A DNA stretch of 64,000 nucleotides, taken from positions 62,001 through 126,000 of the forward strand of contig NZ_JAHVDK010000019.1 in the NCBI RefSeq assembly GCF_051487185.1. Reading direction: 5' to 3'. Below the pieces are notes generated by a model, which was not told where the DNA came from, did no database searches, and saw only the letters and a list, made by a program, of their open reading frames with translations. Each line of letters begins with the position of its first letter. Position 1 is the first letter of the stretch. The DNA is from Inquilinus limosus_F (GTDB taxonomy: Bacteria > Pseudomonadota > Alphaproteobacteria > DSM-16000 > Inquilinaceae). The position numbers and the translations under genes were made by a program. Positions 24,622 through 32,466 of the stretch are shown here, piece after piece.

Positions 24622-25797
24622 ATGCAGAGCAATGCCGGATTGTCGCCGCTGCGCGGCCTCGCCAAGCTGCGCCAGGCCAGGACCCGCCGCTTCTCCAGCT
24701 GGGACCGCACCGGCGGCAACGACGACCGGCTGCACATCGCTCCGGGCGAGACGGTGACGATCGCCGAGGTCTCGGGCGCCGGCATCGTCACCCACATCTG
24801 GGTCACCATCAACTGCGCCAGCCGGCACGCGCTGCGCAAGATCGTGCTGCGCGCCTGGTGGGACGGCGAGGCCGCGCCCAGCATCGAATGCCCGCTCGGC
24901 GACTTCTTCGGCATGGGCCACGCCCAGACCCGCAACTTCGCCAGCCTGCCGCTGCAGATGAGCCCGCAGGACGGCCGCGGCTTCAACTGCTACTTCCCGA
25001 TGCCCTTCGCCAGCCATATGCGCTTCGCCGTGACCAACGAGGCCGAGCACGAGCTGCTGTTCTACTACTACATCGACCTCGAGCTGCACGATGCGCTGGA
25101 GGACGGCCTCGGCCGCTTCCACGCCGAGTGGCGCCGGGCGGTGCCGCAGCCCTTCGACGAGGCCGGGCTCAGCAACGAGGAGGTGCTGTTCGGCGGGGTC
25201 AACACCGACGGGGCGAAGAACCACGTCATCCTCGACGCCGCCGGCCACGGCCATTATGTCGGCTGCCTGCTGAGCGTCTATTCGCTGCGCCGGTCGCCGA
25301 ACTGGGACTGGTACGGCGAGGGCGACGACATGATCTTCGTCGACGGCGAGCCGGGGATCTCGGTCCCGGATGCCGGCCGCAAGCGGCAGATCGCGGCGGA
25401 GCCGCCGCAGCCGGTGATCGCCGACCGGCCGGAGAGCACGCCGGGCGCCAACGACGCCTGGCCGCCGACGCTGCACGGCACCGGCACCGAGGACTACTTC
25501 AACACCGCCTGGTGCCCGAACCAGGAATACTCGGCCCCCTATCACGGCATCATCGCTGGCGGCGGCCCGAACTGGCAGGAGCCGGTGACGCTGTACCGCT
25601 TCCACATCGAAGATCCGGTGGTGTTCAAGCGCTCGATCCGCGTCACCATCGAGCGCGGCCACGCCAACCGGCGCGACGACGAGGTGACAAGCACCGCCTT
25701 CTGGTATCAGGCCGAGCCGCACAAGCCCTTCCCGCCCCTGCCCGCCGCCGCGGACCGGCTGCCGAGCTTCCGCGCGCCTTTCGAGGAGCGGGGCTGA
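24622..25797 (+). CDS. GH172 (DUF2961) family glycoside hydrolase-like protein
   Basis: A 391-residue protein of the DUF2961 family, now glycoside hydrolase family 172. Characterised members act on alpha-D-fructofuranosyl or alpha-D-arabinofuranosyl linkages. Conserved features are RTGGNDDRLHIAPGETVTIA near the N-terminus, ECPLGDFFGMGHAQ, the Glu-containing HGTGTEDYFNTAW and a jelly-roll-like beta-rich composition. There is no signal peptide, so the substrate must be imported first, consistent with the ABC genes just upstream. A GAGGAAGCC site precedes the ATG. The exact sugar linkage cannot be read from sequence. Confidence 0.85.
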   Translation: MQSNAGLSPLRGLAKLRQARTRRFSSWDRTGGNDDRLHIAPGETVTIAEVSGAGIVTHIWVTINCASRHALRKIVLRAWWDGEAAPSIECPLGDFFGMGHAQTRNFASLPLQMSPQDGRGFNCYFPMPFASHMRFAVTNEAEHELLFYYYIDLELHDALEDGLGRFHAEWRRAVPQPFDEAGLSNEEVLFGGVNTDGAKNHVILDAAGHGHYVGCLLSVYSLRRSPNWDWYGEGDDMIFVDGEPGISVPDAGRKRQIAAEPPQPVIADRPESTPGANDAWPPTLHGTGTEDYFNTAWCPNQEYSAPYHGIIAGGGPNWQEPVTLYRFHIEDPVVFKRSIRVTIERGHANRRDDEVTSTAFWYQAEPHKPFPPLPAAADRLPSFRAPFEERG

Positions 25798-25802
25798 CGC
25801 CG

Positions 25803-26120
25803 CTACGGCAGCCCGCGCGTACCGGGGCTGGGGTCGGCGCTATCGTCGACCGTGGCGGTGCCGCTTTCGTTGGAATCCGCGCCCCAGGCGCGGGCCTCCG
25901 CCAGCACCGCCTCGTCGAGCTGGTCGGGCATATGCGCGCCCATCAGGCGGATCGCCTGGACCAGGGCCAGCACCTCGCGGTCGAGGGTCGGCTCCGGCCC
26001 GTCGCCGCTGCCGATCAGGCGGGGCGGGATGCTGGCCTCGACCACCACGCGGATCCGCCCGAGGGCGTCCCAGGCCTGCTCCGCCGTCCAGCCGGCGCTC
26101 TTGTCGGGTTCCTTCGCCAT
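25803..26120 (-). CDS. Hypothetical protein, 105 residues
   Basis: A small acidic protein that I do not recognise. It begins MAKEPDKSAGWTAEQAWDALGRIRVVVEASIPPRLIG, has a central helical stretch (LDREVLALVQAIRLMGAH) and ends in a disordered, acidic Ser/Thr/Asp-rich tail. The third-position GC bias supports this frame over an overlapping frame at 25840-26130. It lies between the convergent GH172 gene and the HAD-like gene upstream on the same strand (34-bp gap), with which it may be transcribed. Confidence 0.55.
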   Translation of the reverse strand: MAKEPDKSAGWTAEQAWDALGRIRVVVEASIPPRLIGSGDGPEPTLDREVLALVQAIRLMGAHMPDQLDEAVLAEARAWGADSNESGTATVDDSADPSPGTRGLP

Positions 26121-26154
26121 ACCCGGTCAACGGCGGCAGGCCGGCCCCCGGTTC

Positions 26155-26622
26155 CTACAGGAAGCCGGCCTGCCTCAGCTTCGCGATCGAGTCCGCCGCG
26201 CTGCGGTGGTGGATGAACACGCCGCCGGTCCGCTCCCACAGATGCCGGTACTTGTCCCGGTCGTCGACCAGCGCATCGCCCGGATGGCAGTGCTCGCACT
26301 TCAGCGCCGCCGTGGTGGTGATGACCTTCACGCCCGGGAAGTATCGCGCGGCCCAGCGGCGCTTCTGCGGCTCCGCCCATGCCCCGTGCGGCAGGCCGGT
26401 CAGGATGACGGGATCGAGGTGCCGCACGGCGTCGTACAGCTCCATCGCATCCGGCATCAGCTCGAGATTGGCGAAGAAATCCGGAGCCCGCGCCAGCGCC
26501 TGCCAGAACCGGGCCAAGCCGAACCGCCTCTCATAGACCCGAGGAGGCATGCCGAGGACCGCCGCGGCGCCGCGGTCGAAATCCGCCAGCACGCCGTCGC
26601 AATCCAGATAGATCCGCGCCAT
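26155..26622 (-). CDS. HAD-superfamily 5'-nucleotidase-like phosphatase
   Basis: A 155-residue haloacid-dehalogenase-fold protein. Motif I is IYLDCDGVLADFD at the N-terminus (nucleophile and acid Asp). Motif II is VILTGLPHG, a Lys occurs in AEPQKRRW, and motif IV is DALVDDRDKYR. This set resembles the NT5C-like or Swiss-army-knife nucleotidase group with a small cap. The ATG at 26622 starts directly before motif I; longer frames add low-complexity residues. Substrate unknown, location cytoplasmic. Confidence 0.82.
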   Translation of the reverse strand: MARIYLDCDGVLADFDRGAAAVLGMPPRVYERRFGLARFWQALARAPDFFANLELMPDAMELYDAVRHLDPVILTGLPHGAWAEPQKRRWAARYFPGVKVITTTAALKCEHCHPGDALVDDRDKYRHLWERTGGVFIHHRSAADSIAKLRQAGFL

Positions 26623-26689
26623 CGCCACCACCGCTCCCCGTTGCCAACGCGCCCGGTATTCCACGTGTTCCGGGCTGCTGTCTCGAGTC

Positions 26690-27688
26690 TCACCCGCCCG
26701 CTCCGTACGGCTCCAGATAGGGCAGTGGGTCGGGCCTGAACTGCCGCGAGACGACGTCGATCCGCGCCACGGCGCGGTCGAGCGATGCCCGGAGGTGGTG
26801 TTCGAGCGCCCTGGCCGCCTCGGCCACGCGCCCGGCTTCGAGGCGCTCGACCACCGCCATGTGCTCGGGCAGGAAGGGTTCGGTCGGGTAGAGCCGCGGG
26901 CCCCAGCGGTAGAGGAAGCTGTGGGCGATCAGCAGCGACTGGTAGAGCCGCAGGGCCTCCATCATCGTGCGGTTGCCGCAATGGCCGAGGAGCTGCACAT
27001 GCATCTCGGCCTCCAGCGCGTCGAGCGCCGCGCCGTCGAGATCCTCGGCCCGGGCGATCGCCTCCTCCAGATGCCGGCGCATCACGGCGACGAAGCCCGG
27101 CGGCACCGCCGGCATGGCGTTCAGAAGCGCGGCCGGCTCCAGCACCCAGCGCATCTCGTACAGCTCCGCCACATAGTCGCGGGTCAGGGCCGGCGCATAC
27201 CAGCGCGACCGGTCGTCCTTGCGGATCACGCCGCGCTGATGCAGCCGGGCGATGACGTCGCGTGCGACCGTACGGCTGACGCCGTAATGCCGCGCCATCT
27301 CGGCCTCGACCACACGCCAGCCGGCAAAGGGGGTGCGCGCCACCACCGCGGCCTCGACCTCGCGGTAGATGCGCTCCCAGCTCGCCGCCGCGGTCAGGCG
27401 CAGCGGCTCGATCGCCCTGGCCTCCCCCTGCCCGGCCGGCGCGGTTCCGGCCCGGCCACGGACGACATAGCCGTGGCCCTCGGCCCGTTCGACCAGCCCC
27501 TCCGCCTCCAGCCGCGCCAGCGCCTGCCGCGCCGGGGCGCGGCTGATGCCGAAGCTGCCGGCGAGATGCGATTCCAGGAGCCGGGTGCCGGGCGGCAGGC
27601 TGCCCTCGCCGATCCGTGCCGCCAGGACGGCGAAGGCGCGCTCGTGCAGCCGCGGTTCGACGCCGGAGGTTGTCATCCGTCTGCGCAT
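26690..27688 (-). CDS. GntR-family regulator with two tandem winged-helix domains and an FCD domain
   Basis: A 332-residue regulator with an unusual layout. The first GntR winged helix (about residues 10-80) contains GTRLLESHLAGSFGISRAPARQALARLEAEGLVERAEGHGYVV-type sequence. A second winged helix follows at about 105-170 (GWRVVEAEMARHYGVSRTVARDVIARLHQRGVI), then an FCD-like helical ligand domain with EMRWVLEPAALL and HVQLLGHCGNRTMMEAL. Ordinary FCD regulators have one DNA-binding domain. It is divergent from the SDR-TRAP operon starting at 27766. No clear ribosome-binding site marks the start; ATGs at 27688 and 27676 are both possible. Confidence 0.85.
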   Translation of the reverse strand: MRRRMTTSGVEPRLHERAFAVLAARIGEGSLPPGTRLLESHLAGSFGISRAPARQALARLEAEGLVERAEGHGYVVRGRAGTAPAGQGEARAIEPLRLTAAASWERIYREVEAAVVARTPFAGWRVVEAEMARHYGVSRTVARDVIARLHQRGVIRKDDRSRWYAPALTRDYVAELYEMRWVLEPAALLNAMPAVPPGFVAVMRRHLEEAIARAEDLDGAALDALEAEMHVQLLGHCGNRTMMEALRLYQSLLIAHSFLYRWGPRLYPTEPFLPEHMAVVERLEAGRVAEAARALEHHLRASLDRAVARIDVVSRQFRPDPLPYLEPYGAGG

Positions 27689-27695
27689 GGCTAAA

Positions 27696-27701
27696 GTATA
27701 C
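27696..27701. promoter_or_regulatory. Candidate GntR half-palindrome between divergent genes
   Basis: GTATAC lies in AAAGTATACACAAG just upstream of the GntR start and 65 bp before the SDR start. It resembles the core of TTGTATACAA-like sites used by FCD regulators. It is short and only suggestive. Confidence 0.25.
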
Positions 27702-27765
27702 ACAAGACACACGACAGGTGCAGCGAGAGCGGAGCGGCATGTCCGTTCGCACGAAGGGAGGCGCC

Positions 27766-28506
27766 ATGGGCCGGCTCGACGGCAAGCGTGCGTTCGTGAC
27801 CGGGGCGGGCCAGGGCATCGGCCGGGCGGTGGCGCTGGCCTTCGCCCGCGAGGGCGCCGCGGTGGTGGCGGCGAGCCGCACCCCGGCCAAGATGGAAGAT
27901 CTCCCTGTCCTCGCCCCTGCGATCAGGCCGGTCGGGCTGGACGTGACCGACGGTCCCGCGGTCGAGCGGATGATCGCGGCGGAAGGCCCCTTCGACATTC
28001 TGTTCAACGGTGCCGGCTGGGTGCACAGCGGCACCATCCTCGACTGCAGCGAGGCCGACTGGGCGCGGAGCCTGGACCAGAACATCACTTCGATGTTCCG
28101 CACCATCCGGGCGGCGCTGCCGGCGATGCTGGAGCGGCGCCGCGGTGCGATCATCAACGTCGCCTCGGTCGCCTCCAGCCTGTCCGGCGTGCCCGGCCGC
28201 GCCGCCTATGGCGCCAGCAAGGCGGCGGTGATCGGCCTGACCAAGGCGGTGGCGCGCGACGTCATCGCCCATGGCGTGCGCTGCAATGCGCTGTGCCCCG
28301 GCACCACGCACACGCCGTCGCTGGAGGAGCGGATCGCCGTCGCCCCCGACCCGGAGGCGGCACGCCGGCAATTCATCGCCCGCCAGCCGATGGGCCGGCT
28401 GGGCGATCCGGCGGAAATGGCCGCCGCCGCGGTCTATCTGGCGAACGACGAGTCCGCCTTCACCACCGGAACCGTCCTCGTCGTCGATGGCGGGCAGACG
28501 CTGTGA
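27766..28506 (+). CDS. SDR-family dehydrogenase, probable 2-keto-3-deoxy-L-fuconate dehydrogenase
   Basis: A 246-residue classical short-chain dehydrogenase. It has the cofactor loop TGAGQGIGRAVALAFAREGA, NNAG-equivalent LFNGAGWVHSGTILDCSEADW, catalytic Ser in VASVASSLSGVPG and YGASKAAVIGLTK (Tyr and Lys). The blocks GVRCNALCPGTTHTPSLEERI and RQPMGRLGDPAEMAA closely resemble known L-2-keto-3-deoxyfuconate dehydrogenases (and the related BDH2 group). That step follows fuconate dehydratase, encoded 23 kb away. The ATG at 27766 has an AGGGAGGCGCC site. It leads a TRAP operon, so a dehydrogenase for another sugar acid is the alternative. Confidence 0.83.
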   Translation: MGRLDGKRAFVTGAGQGIGRAVALAFAREGAAVVAASRTPAKMEDLPVLAPAIRPVGLDVTDGPAVERMIAAEGPFDILFNGAGWVHSGTILDCSEADWARSLDQNITSMFRTIRAALPAMLERRRGAIINVASVASSLSGVPGRAAYGASKAAVIGLTKAVARDVIAHGVRCNALCPGTTHTPSLEERIAVAPDPEAARRQFIARQPMGRLGDPAEMAAAAVYLANDESAFTTGTVLVVDGGQTL

Positions 28507-28538
28507 GCGGCAAGGAGACAAACGCAAAGGAGGGACAG

Positions 28539-29534
28539 ATGACGATCTGGGGGAGGATGGTCCGGCCGGTCTGCGTCACGCTCGGCCTCGTGGCGCTGGC
28601 CATGGCGCCGGCCGGCGCGCAGGAGAGCTATACGCTGCGCTTCAACCATGTGCTGGCGCCGGGCGAGCCCTATCACGAGGGCTTCCTGGCCTGGGCCCAG
28701 CGCGTCGAGGAGCGCACCAAGGGCGGCCTGAAGATCGAGGTCTTCCACTCCGCCCAGCTCGGCGTCGAGGAGGACATCATCGAGCAGATGCGCCAGGGCG
28801 CCAATGTCGGCCAGAACACCGACGCCGCCCGGCTGGGCACCTATGTCCCCGGCATCGCCGTGATCAACGGCCCCTATTTCGTCGAGACGCTGGAGGAGGT
28901 CGGCAAGCTCGCCGCCGCCCCGACCGTCATCGACTGGCAGGAGGAGCTGGCGAAGCAGCACGGGCTGAAGGTGGTGTGCTTCGACTGGGTGCAGGGCTAC
29001 CGCAACTTCTTCACCAACGCGCCGGTGCGGAAGCCGGAGGATCTGAGCGGGCAGCGCATCCGCACGCCGCCGGCGCCGATCTGGCAGGAATCGATCCGCG
29101 CGCTCGGCGCCTCACCGGTCGCCATGGCGTTCGGCGACATGTATCCCGGCCTGCAGCAGCGCGCGATCGACGGGGTCGAGCTGGTCTACAGCAACATCCC
29201 GGGCGGCCGCTTCTACGAGGTGCTGAACACCGCCAGCGAGACCAAGCACATCCTGCTGGTGAATTTCGAGGTGGTCAGCGCCGAGTTCTTCGACAGCCTG
29301 CCGCCGGAGTACCAGACCGCGCTGGTCGAGGAGTGCCGGCGCGCCGGGCAGGAGACCTCGGCGAAGATCATCGCCCAGGAACAGCAGATCAAGCAGCAGC
29401 TGCGCGAGCGCGGCATGACCATCGTCGAGGATGTCGACCTGGCCGCCTTCCGCAAGGCCGGCGAGCAGGCCTACCAGACCCTCGGCCTGGTCGAGGCGAA
29501 GCAGAAGGTCCACCAGGAGATCGGCAAGAAGTGA
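28539..29534 (+). CDS. TRAP transporter solute-binding protein (DctP family)
   Basis: A 331-residue periplasmic binding protein. The signal peptide ends about residue 28 (VALAMAPAGAQ). The mature region has LRFNHVLAPGEPYHEGFLAWAQ, FDWVQGYRNFFTN and GQRIRTPPAPIW, the last containing the ligand-carboxylate Arg. It therefore most likely binds a sugar acid or similar carboxylate. A CAAAGGAGGGACAG ribosome-binding site precedes the ATG at 28539. It lies 32 bp downstream of the SDR gene in the same operon. Confidence 0.93.
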   Translation: MTIWGRMVRPVCVTLGLVALAMAPAGAQESYTLRFNHVLAPGEPYHEGFLAWAQRVEERTKGGLKIEVFHSAQLGVEEDIIEQMRQGANVGQNTDAARLGTYVPGIAVINGPYFVETLEEVGKLAAAPTVIDWQEELAKQHGLKVVCFDWVQGYRNFFTNAPVRKPEDLSGQRIRTPPAPIWQESIRALGASPVAMAFGDMYPGLQQRAIDGVELVYSNIPGGRFYEVLNTASETKHILLVNFEVVSAEFFDSLPPEYQTALVEECRRAGQETSAKIIAQEQQIKQQLRERGMTIVEDVDLAAFRKAGEQAYQTLGLVEAKQKVHQEIGKK

Positions 29535-29563
29535 CGGCCGGCGTGAACCGGCGGAGGCGGGTC

Positions 29564-30061
29564 GTGGCGAAGGTCTATTCGATCCTGTGCAGGGCGGAGG
29601 CCGTGGTCGCTGCGACCTGCCTGGTGCTGATGGTCGGGCTGATCTTCCTCGGCGGCGTCGCGCGCATGGCGCATCACCCGCTGAACTGGACCACCGACCT
29701 CGCCACCTGCCTCTTCGCCTGGGCCTGCTTCCTGTGCGCCGACATCGCCTGGCGCAAGGGCGACCTGATGTCGATCGAGATCCTGACCGCGCGCCTGCCG
29801 GAGGCCGCCCGCCGGATCCTCGCCTATTCCAACCTCGCCATCATCGCCGCCTTCCTGATCTATGTGATCGGCGCCGGCCTGCGGCTGGCCTGGATCAGCC
29901 GCTTCCGCAGCTTCCAGGGCATTCCGGAGGTCAGCTATTCCTGGGTGACGATGAGCCTGCCGGTCGGGGCGATGCTGCTGCTCCTCACCACGGTGCTCAA
30001 GCTGAAGCAGCTCCATCGTGGCGCCCCGGCGGCCGAGCGGCAGCCGGCGCCGACGGCTTGA
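29564..30061 (+). CDS. TRAP transporter small permease (DctQ family)
   Basis: A 165-residue, four-helix membrane subunit with the family features VARMAHHPLNWTTDLATCLFAWACFLCADIAWRKGDLMSIE in the first half and a final hairpin SLPVGAMLLLLTTVLKLKQL. The GTG at 29564 is preferred because GCGGAGGCGGGTC precedes it. In-frame GTG codons at 29531 (overlapping the dctP stop) and 29543 are alternatives that would add 7-11 basic residues. The large permease starts nine bases after the stop. Confidence 0.88.
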   Translation: MAKVYSILCRAEAVVAATCLVLMVGLIFLGGVARMAHHPLNWTTDLATCLFAWACFLCADIAWRKGDLMSIEILTARLPEAARRILAYSNLAIIAAFLIYVIGAGLRLAWISRFRSFQGIPEVSYSWVTMSLPVGAMLLLLTTVLKLKQLHRGAPAAERQPAPTA

Positions 30062-30070
30062 GGCGGCGCC

Positions 30071-31354
30071 GTGCTGATCGTCGCCATCGCCTTCGTGATC
30101 CTGATGTTGATGGGCATGCCGATGGCGTTTGCCATCGGCATCTCCGGCGCGCTGTTCTTCCTGCAGCATCCGGAGCTGCCCTACACCATCCCGATCCAGC
30201 TCACCGTCTCGCAGACGCAGAACTTCGCGCTGCTGGCCGTGCCGCTGTTCATCGTCGCCGGCAATTTCCTCAACAAGTCCGGGATCACGGAACAGCTGCT
30301 CAACCTCGCCGCGGTGCTGACCGGCCGGCTGCGCGGCGGCCTGGCCCAGGTGTCGATCGCGCTGGCGGCGCTGATGGGCGGCGTCTCCGGCTCGGCCATC
30401 GCCGACGCCGCGATGCAGGCGCGCATGCTGGGGCGGGAGATGCTGAAGCGCGGCCTGTCGCGGGGCTTCGCCGCCGGCGTGCTGTCCTTCGGGTCGCTGC
30501 TGACGCCGATCATCCCACCCGGCATCGGCATGATCATCTACGGCACCATCGGCCAGGTCTCGATCGGCCGCCTGTTTGCCGCCGGCTTCGTCCCCGCCTT
30601 CCTGCTGTGGGCGGCGCTGGCGGCGACGATCTCGCTGACGGCACGGCGGCGCGGCTATCCGCCGGAACGCGCGGCGCGGCCCACGGCCACGGAAGTCGTG
30701 ACGGCCCTGCGCGGAGGCATCTGGGCGCTGCTGTTCCCGGTGTTCCTGCTGCTGGGGCTGCGCCTCGGCATCTTCACCCCGTCGGAGATCGGCGCCTTCG
30801 CCGTGGTCTACGCCATGGTCGTAGGCCTGCTGATCTACCGCAAGCTGGGGCGGCAGAGCTTCCTCGAGGCGCTGGAGGGCAGCCTCGCCGATGTCGGCGC
30901 GGTGGTGTTCCTGATCGCGCTGTCGGCGATCTTCAGCTACGGCATCGTGCTGGAGCGGGTGCCGGACACGGTGTCGACCGCGATCCTCGGCCTGACCGAC
31001 GATCTCGAACTCGTGATGATCCTGATCGTCCTGATGCTGCTGGTGGCCGGCTTCTTCATCGACGCCACGGTGCTGATCATCATGCTGACGCCGATCTTCC
31101 TGCCGCTGATCCGCGATCTCGGCGGCGACCCGGTGCATTTCGGTCTGGTCTTCATCGTCGCCGCCACCATCGGCAACTTCACCCCGCCGGTCGGCGCCGC
31201 GATGTACGCGGTGTGCTCGATCCTCAGGATCCCGATCGGCGAGTACGCGCGCGAATCCCTGCCGTTGTTCGCCGCCGTGTCGCTGGTCACGCTGCTGCTC
31301 ATCTTCCTGCCCTCGGCGGTGCTGTTCGTGCCGAACCTGATCTTCGGCCCGTGA
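30071..31354 (+). CDS. TRAP transporter large permease (DctM family)
   Basis: A 427-residue 12-helix subunit starting with GTG. It shows GMPMAFAIGISGALFFLQHPELP, FALLAVPLFIVAGNFLNKSG, GGVSGSAIADAAMQARMLG, LLTPIIPPGIGMIIYG and GNFTPPVGAAMYAVCSILRI, all TRAP-M hallmarks. It completes an SDR-DctP-DctQ-DctM operon and differs clearly in sequence from the DctM at 15979-17259, so the two systems are not recent duplicates. Confidence 0.93.
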   Translation: MLIVAIAFVILMLMGMPMAFAIGISGALFFLQHPELPYTIPIQLTVSQTQNFALLAVPLFIVAGNFLNKSGITEQLLNLAAVLTGRLRGGLAQVSIALAALMGGVSGSAIADAAMQARMLGREMLKRGLSRGFAAGVLSFGSLLTPIIPPGIGMIIYGTIGQVSIGRLFAAGFVPAFLLWAALAATISLTARRRGYPPERAARPTATEVVTALRGGIWALLFPVFLLLGLRLGIFTPSEIGAFAVVYAMVVGLLIYRKLGRQSFLEALEGSLADVGAVVFLIALSAIFSYGIVLERVPDTVSTAILGLTDDLELVMILIVLMLLVAGFFIDATVLIIMLTPIFLPLIRDLGGDPVHFGLVFIVAATIGNFTPPVGAAMYAVCSILRIPIGEYARESLPLFAAVSLVTLLLIFLPSAVLFVPNLIFGP

Positions 31355-31443
31355 CCACCGCCCCGTGGCAGAAATTGTTCCGGGCTTGTCGGGTCGCGAC
31401 GGTCCGAATCGTCCTCAGACGAGATCATGTCTGGAGGTGAGCC

Positions 31444-31770
31444 ATGGACGAACGGCCGGTGATCAAGACACGTCGCAAAGGCAAGGACCTGACTCAGAAC
31501 ATGCTGATCCCGAGCGAGAGCATGATTGCCGACGCGCTCCGCGCCGCGCGGCCTGGCCAGCTTTCGGACCTGGCCGAGCTGAGGCGCGCGCTCGCGGCGA
31601 GATACGGCGCTGATGCCTGCTGCCCGGTGACCACGCAGCGGCACCTGGTGCGCATCAGCCAGGACGGCAGCGCGCCCTTCTGGCGCGTCGTCGATCCCGA
31701 CCGGCCCTTCGCCCGCAGGATGGCCGGCGGACCGGACCACATCCGCGAAAGGCTGGCCGCCGAACGCTGA
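31444..31770 (+). CDS. Hypothetical protein, 108 residues
   Basis: Not confidently recognised. It is basic at the N-terminus (VIKTRRKGKDLTQNMLIP), then has a helical part and the block RYGADACCPVTTQRHLVRIS. The C-terminal half SAPFWRVVDPDRPFARRMAGGPDHIRERLAAE faintly recalls the PxHRVI and GG...RQ..LL segments of O6-alkylguanine transferase-like proteins, but the PCHR active-site motif is absent. A GGAGGTGAGCC site precedes the ATG and the codon bias is that of a real gene. It stands alone between the TRAP operon and a convergent HxlR gene. Confidence 0.7.
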   Translation: MDERPVIKTRRKGKDLTQNMLIPSESMIADALRAARPGQLSDLAELRRALAARYGADACCPVTTQRHLVRISQDGSAPFWRVVDPDRPFARRMAGGPDHIRERLAAER

Positions 31771-31799
31771 TCCCAAAGGACTAGCGGCCGGCCAAGTCG

Positions 31800-32165
31800 C
31801 TATGACACCGGTTCCGGCGCGGCGCCGCGCGGTTCCCGCCGGGCCGCGACCCGCTCCGCGTGCTTCTCGCCCCAATCGGCGAGCGGGCCCAGCGCCTGGT
31901 TGAGCGAGGTGCCGAGCGCGGTTACCGAATACTCCACCCGTGGCGGCACCTCGTGGAAGACCTCGCGATGGACGAGGCCGTCCGCCTCCATCTCGCGCAG
32001 CTGCTGGATCAGCATCTTCTCGCTGATGCCCGGCACCAGGCGCTTCAGCTCCCCGAACCGGCGGGGCTCGGCCTGGATCTCCCACAGGATCAGCGCCTTC
32101 CACTTGCCGCCGATGACCTCCAGGGCGGGCCCAAGGCCGCAGCTGTAGGGCTGCTCTCCTCTCAT
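31800..32165 (-). CDS. HxlR-family transcriptional regulator
   Basis: A 121-residue winged-helix regulator. CGLGPALEVIGGKWKALILWEI contains the family pattern (the Cys followed by the GGKW block). FGELKRLVPGISEKMLIQQLREMEADGLVHRE is the recognition region, and VEYSVTALGTSLNQAL the wing. The conserved Cys in the YSCGLG region is the position that senses electrophiles or aldehydes in some family members. It is divergent from the molybdenum aldehyde-oxidoreductase genes, and paired palindromes lie in the spacer. Confidence 0.92.
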   Translation of the reverse strand: MRGEQPYSCGLGPALEVIGGKWKALILWEIQAEPRRFGELKRLVPGISEKMLIQQLREMEADGLVHREVFHEVPPRVEYSVTALGTSLNQALGPLADWGEKHAERVAARREPRGAAPEPVS

Positions 32166-32191
32166 GATACCAGCTGCCCGAAACGTTGACC

Positions 32192-32275
32192 CGTCATGGC
32201 GAGCCCCGAAGGGGCGCGGCCATCCAGCGGCACAGGCCCCTGGATGGCCACGGCGCTCCGCGCCTCGCCATGACG
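32192..32275. repeat. Dispersed palindromic repeat, CGTCATGGCGAG type, copy 2
   Basis: The outer arms CGTCATGGCGAG (32192-32203) and CTCGCCATGACG (32264-32275) are perfect complements, with inner GGCCATCCA / TGGATGGCC. It is the same family as 6075-6162, here inside the HxlR/aldehyde-oxidoreductase spacer, between the HxlR start and the operator region. Confidence 0.85.
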
Positions 32276-32345
32276 GGGAAGAGACCGAAGAGTCGATCTC
32301 AAAGGCCGCTGGTGTGACACCCTCATATCACGAACTCCACAATTC

Positions 32346-32384
32346 TTACCATGGGGTAAGTACCTGACTTTTAAGTAGGTACTT
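32346..32384. promoter_or_regulatory. Probable HxlR operator: two overlapping palindromes
   Basis: TTACC-ATGG-GGTAA (32346-32359) is immediately followed by AAGTACCT and AGGTACTT arms (32358-32365 and 32377-32384) separated by 11 bases that include ACTTTTAAGT. The local sequence is far more AT-rich than its surroundings. It lies 83 bp upstream of the 2Fe-2S subunit start and about 180 bp upstream of the HxlR start. The GTA-rich dyads fit HxlR-family sites in general form. Confidence 0.6.
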
Positions 32385-32466
32385 GAGGAAAATCAAGCAG
32401 CCCATACCTTCAAAGCGACCGAGCGAGCCGAACCCGGCCTCGGGCGCAGCAGGAAGGGCGAGACAT

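Noticed and set aside
27766..28506. Assignment of the SDR as a ketone-body 3-hydroxybutyrate dehydrogenase
   Set aside because: The similar BDH2 group shares motifs, but the sugar-acid importer context and the closest blocks favour the keto-deoxy-fuconate type.
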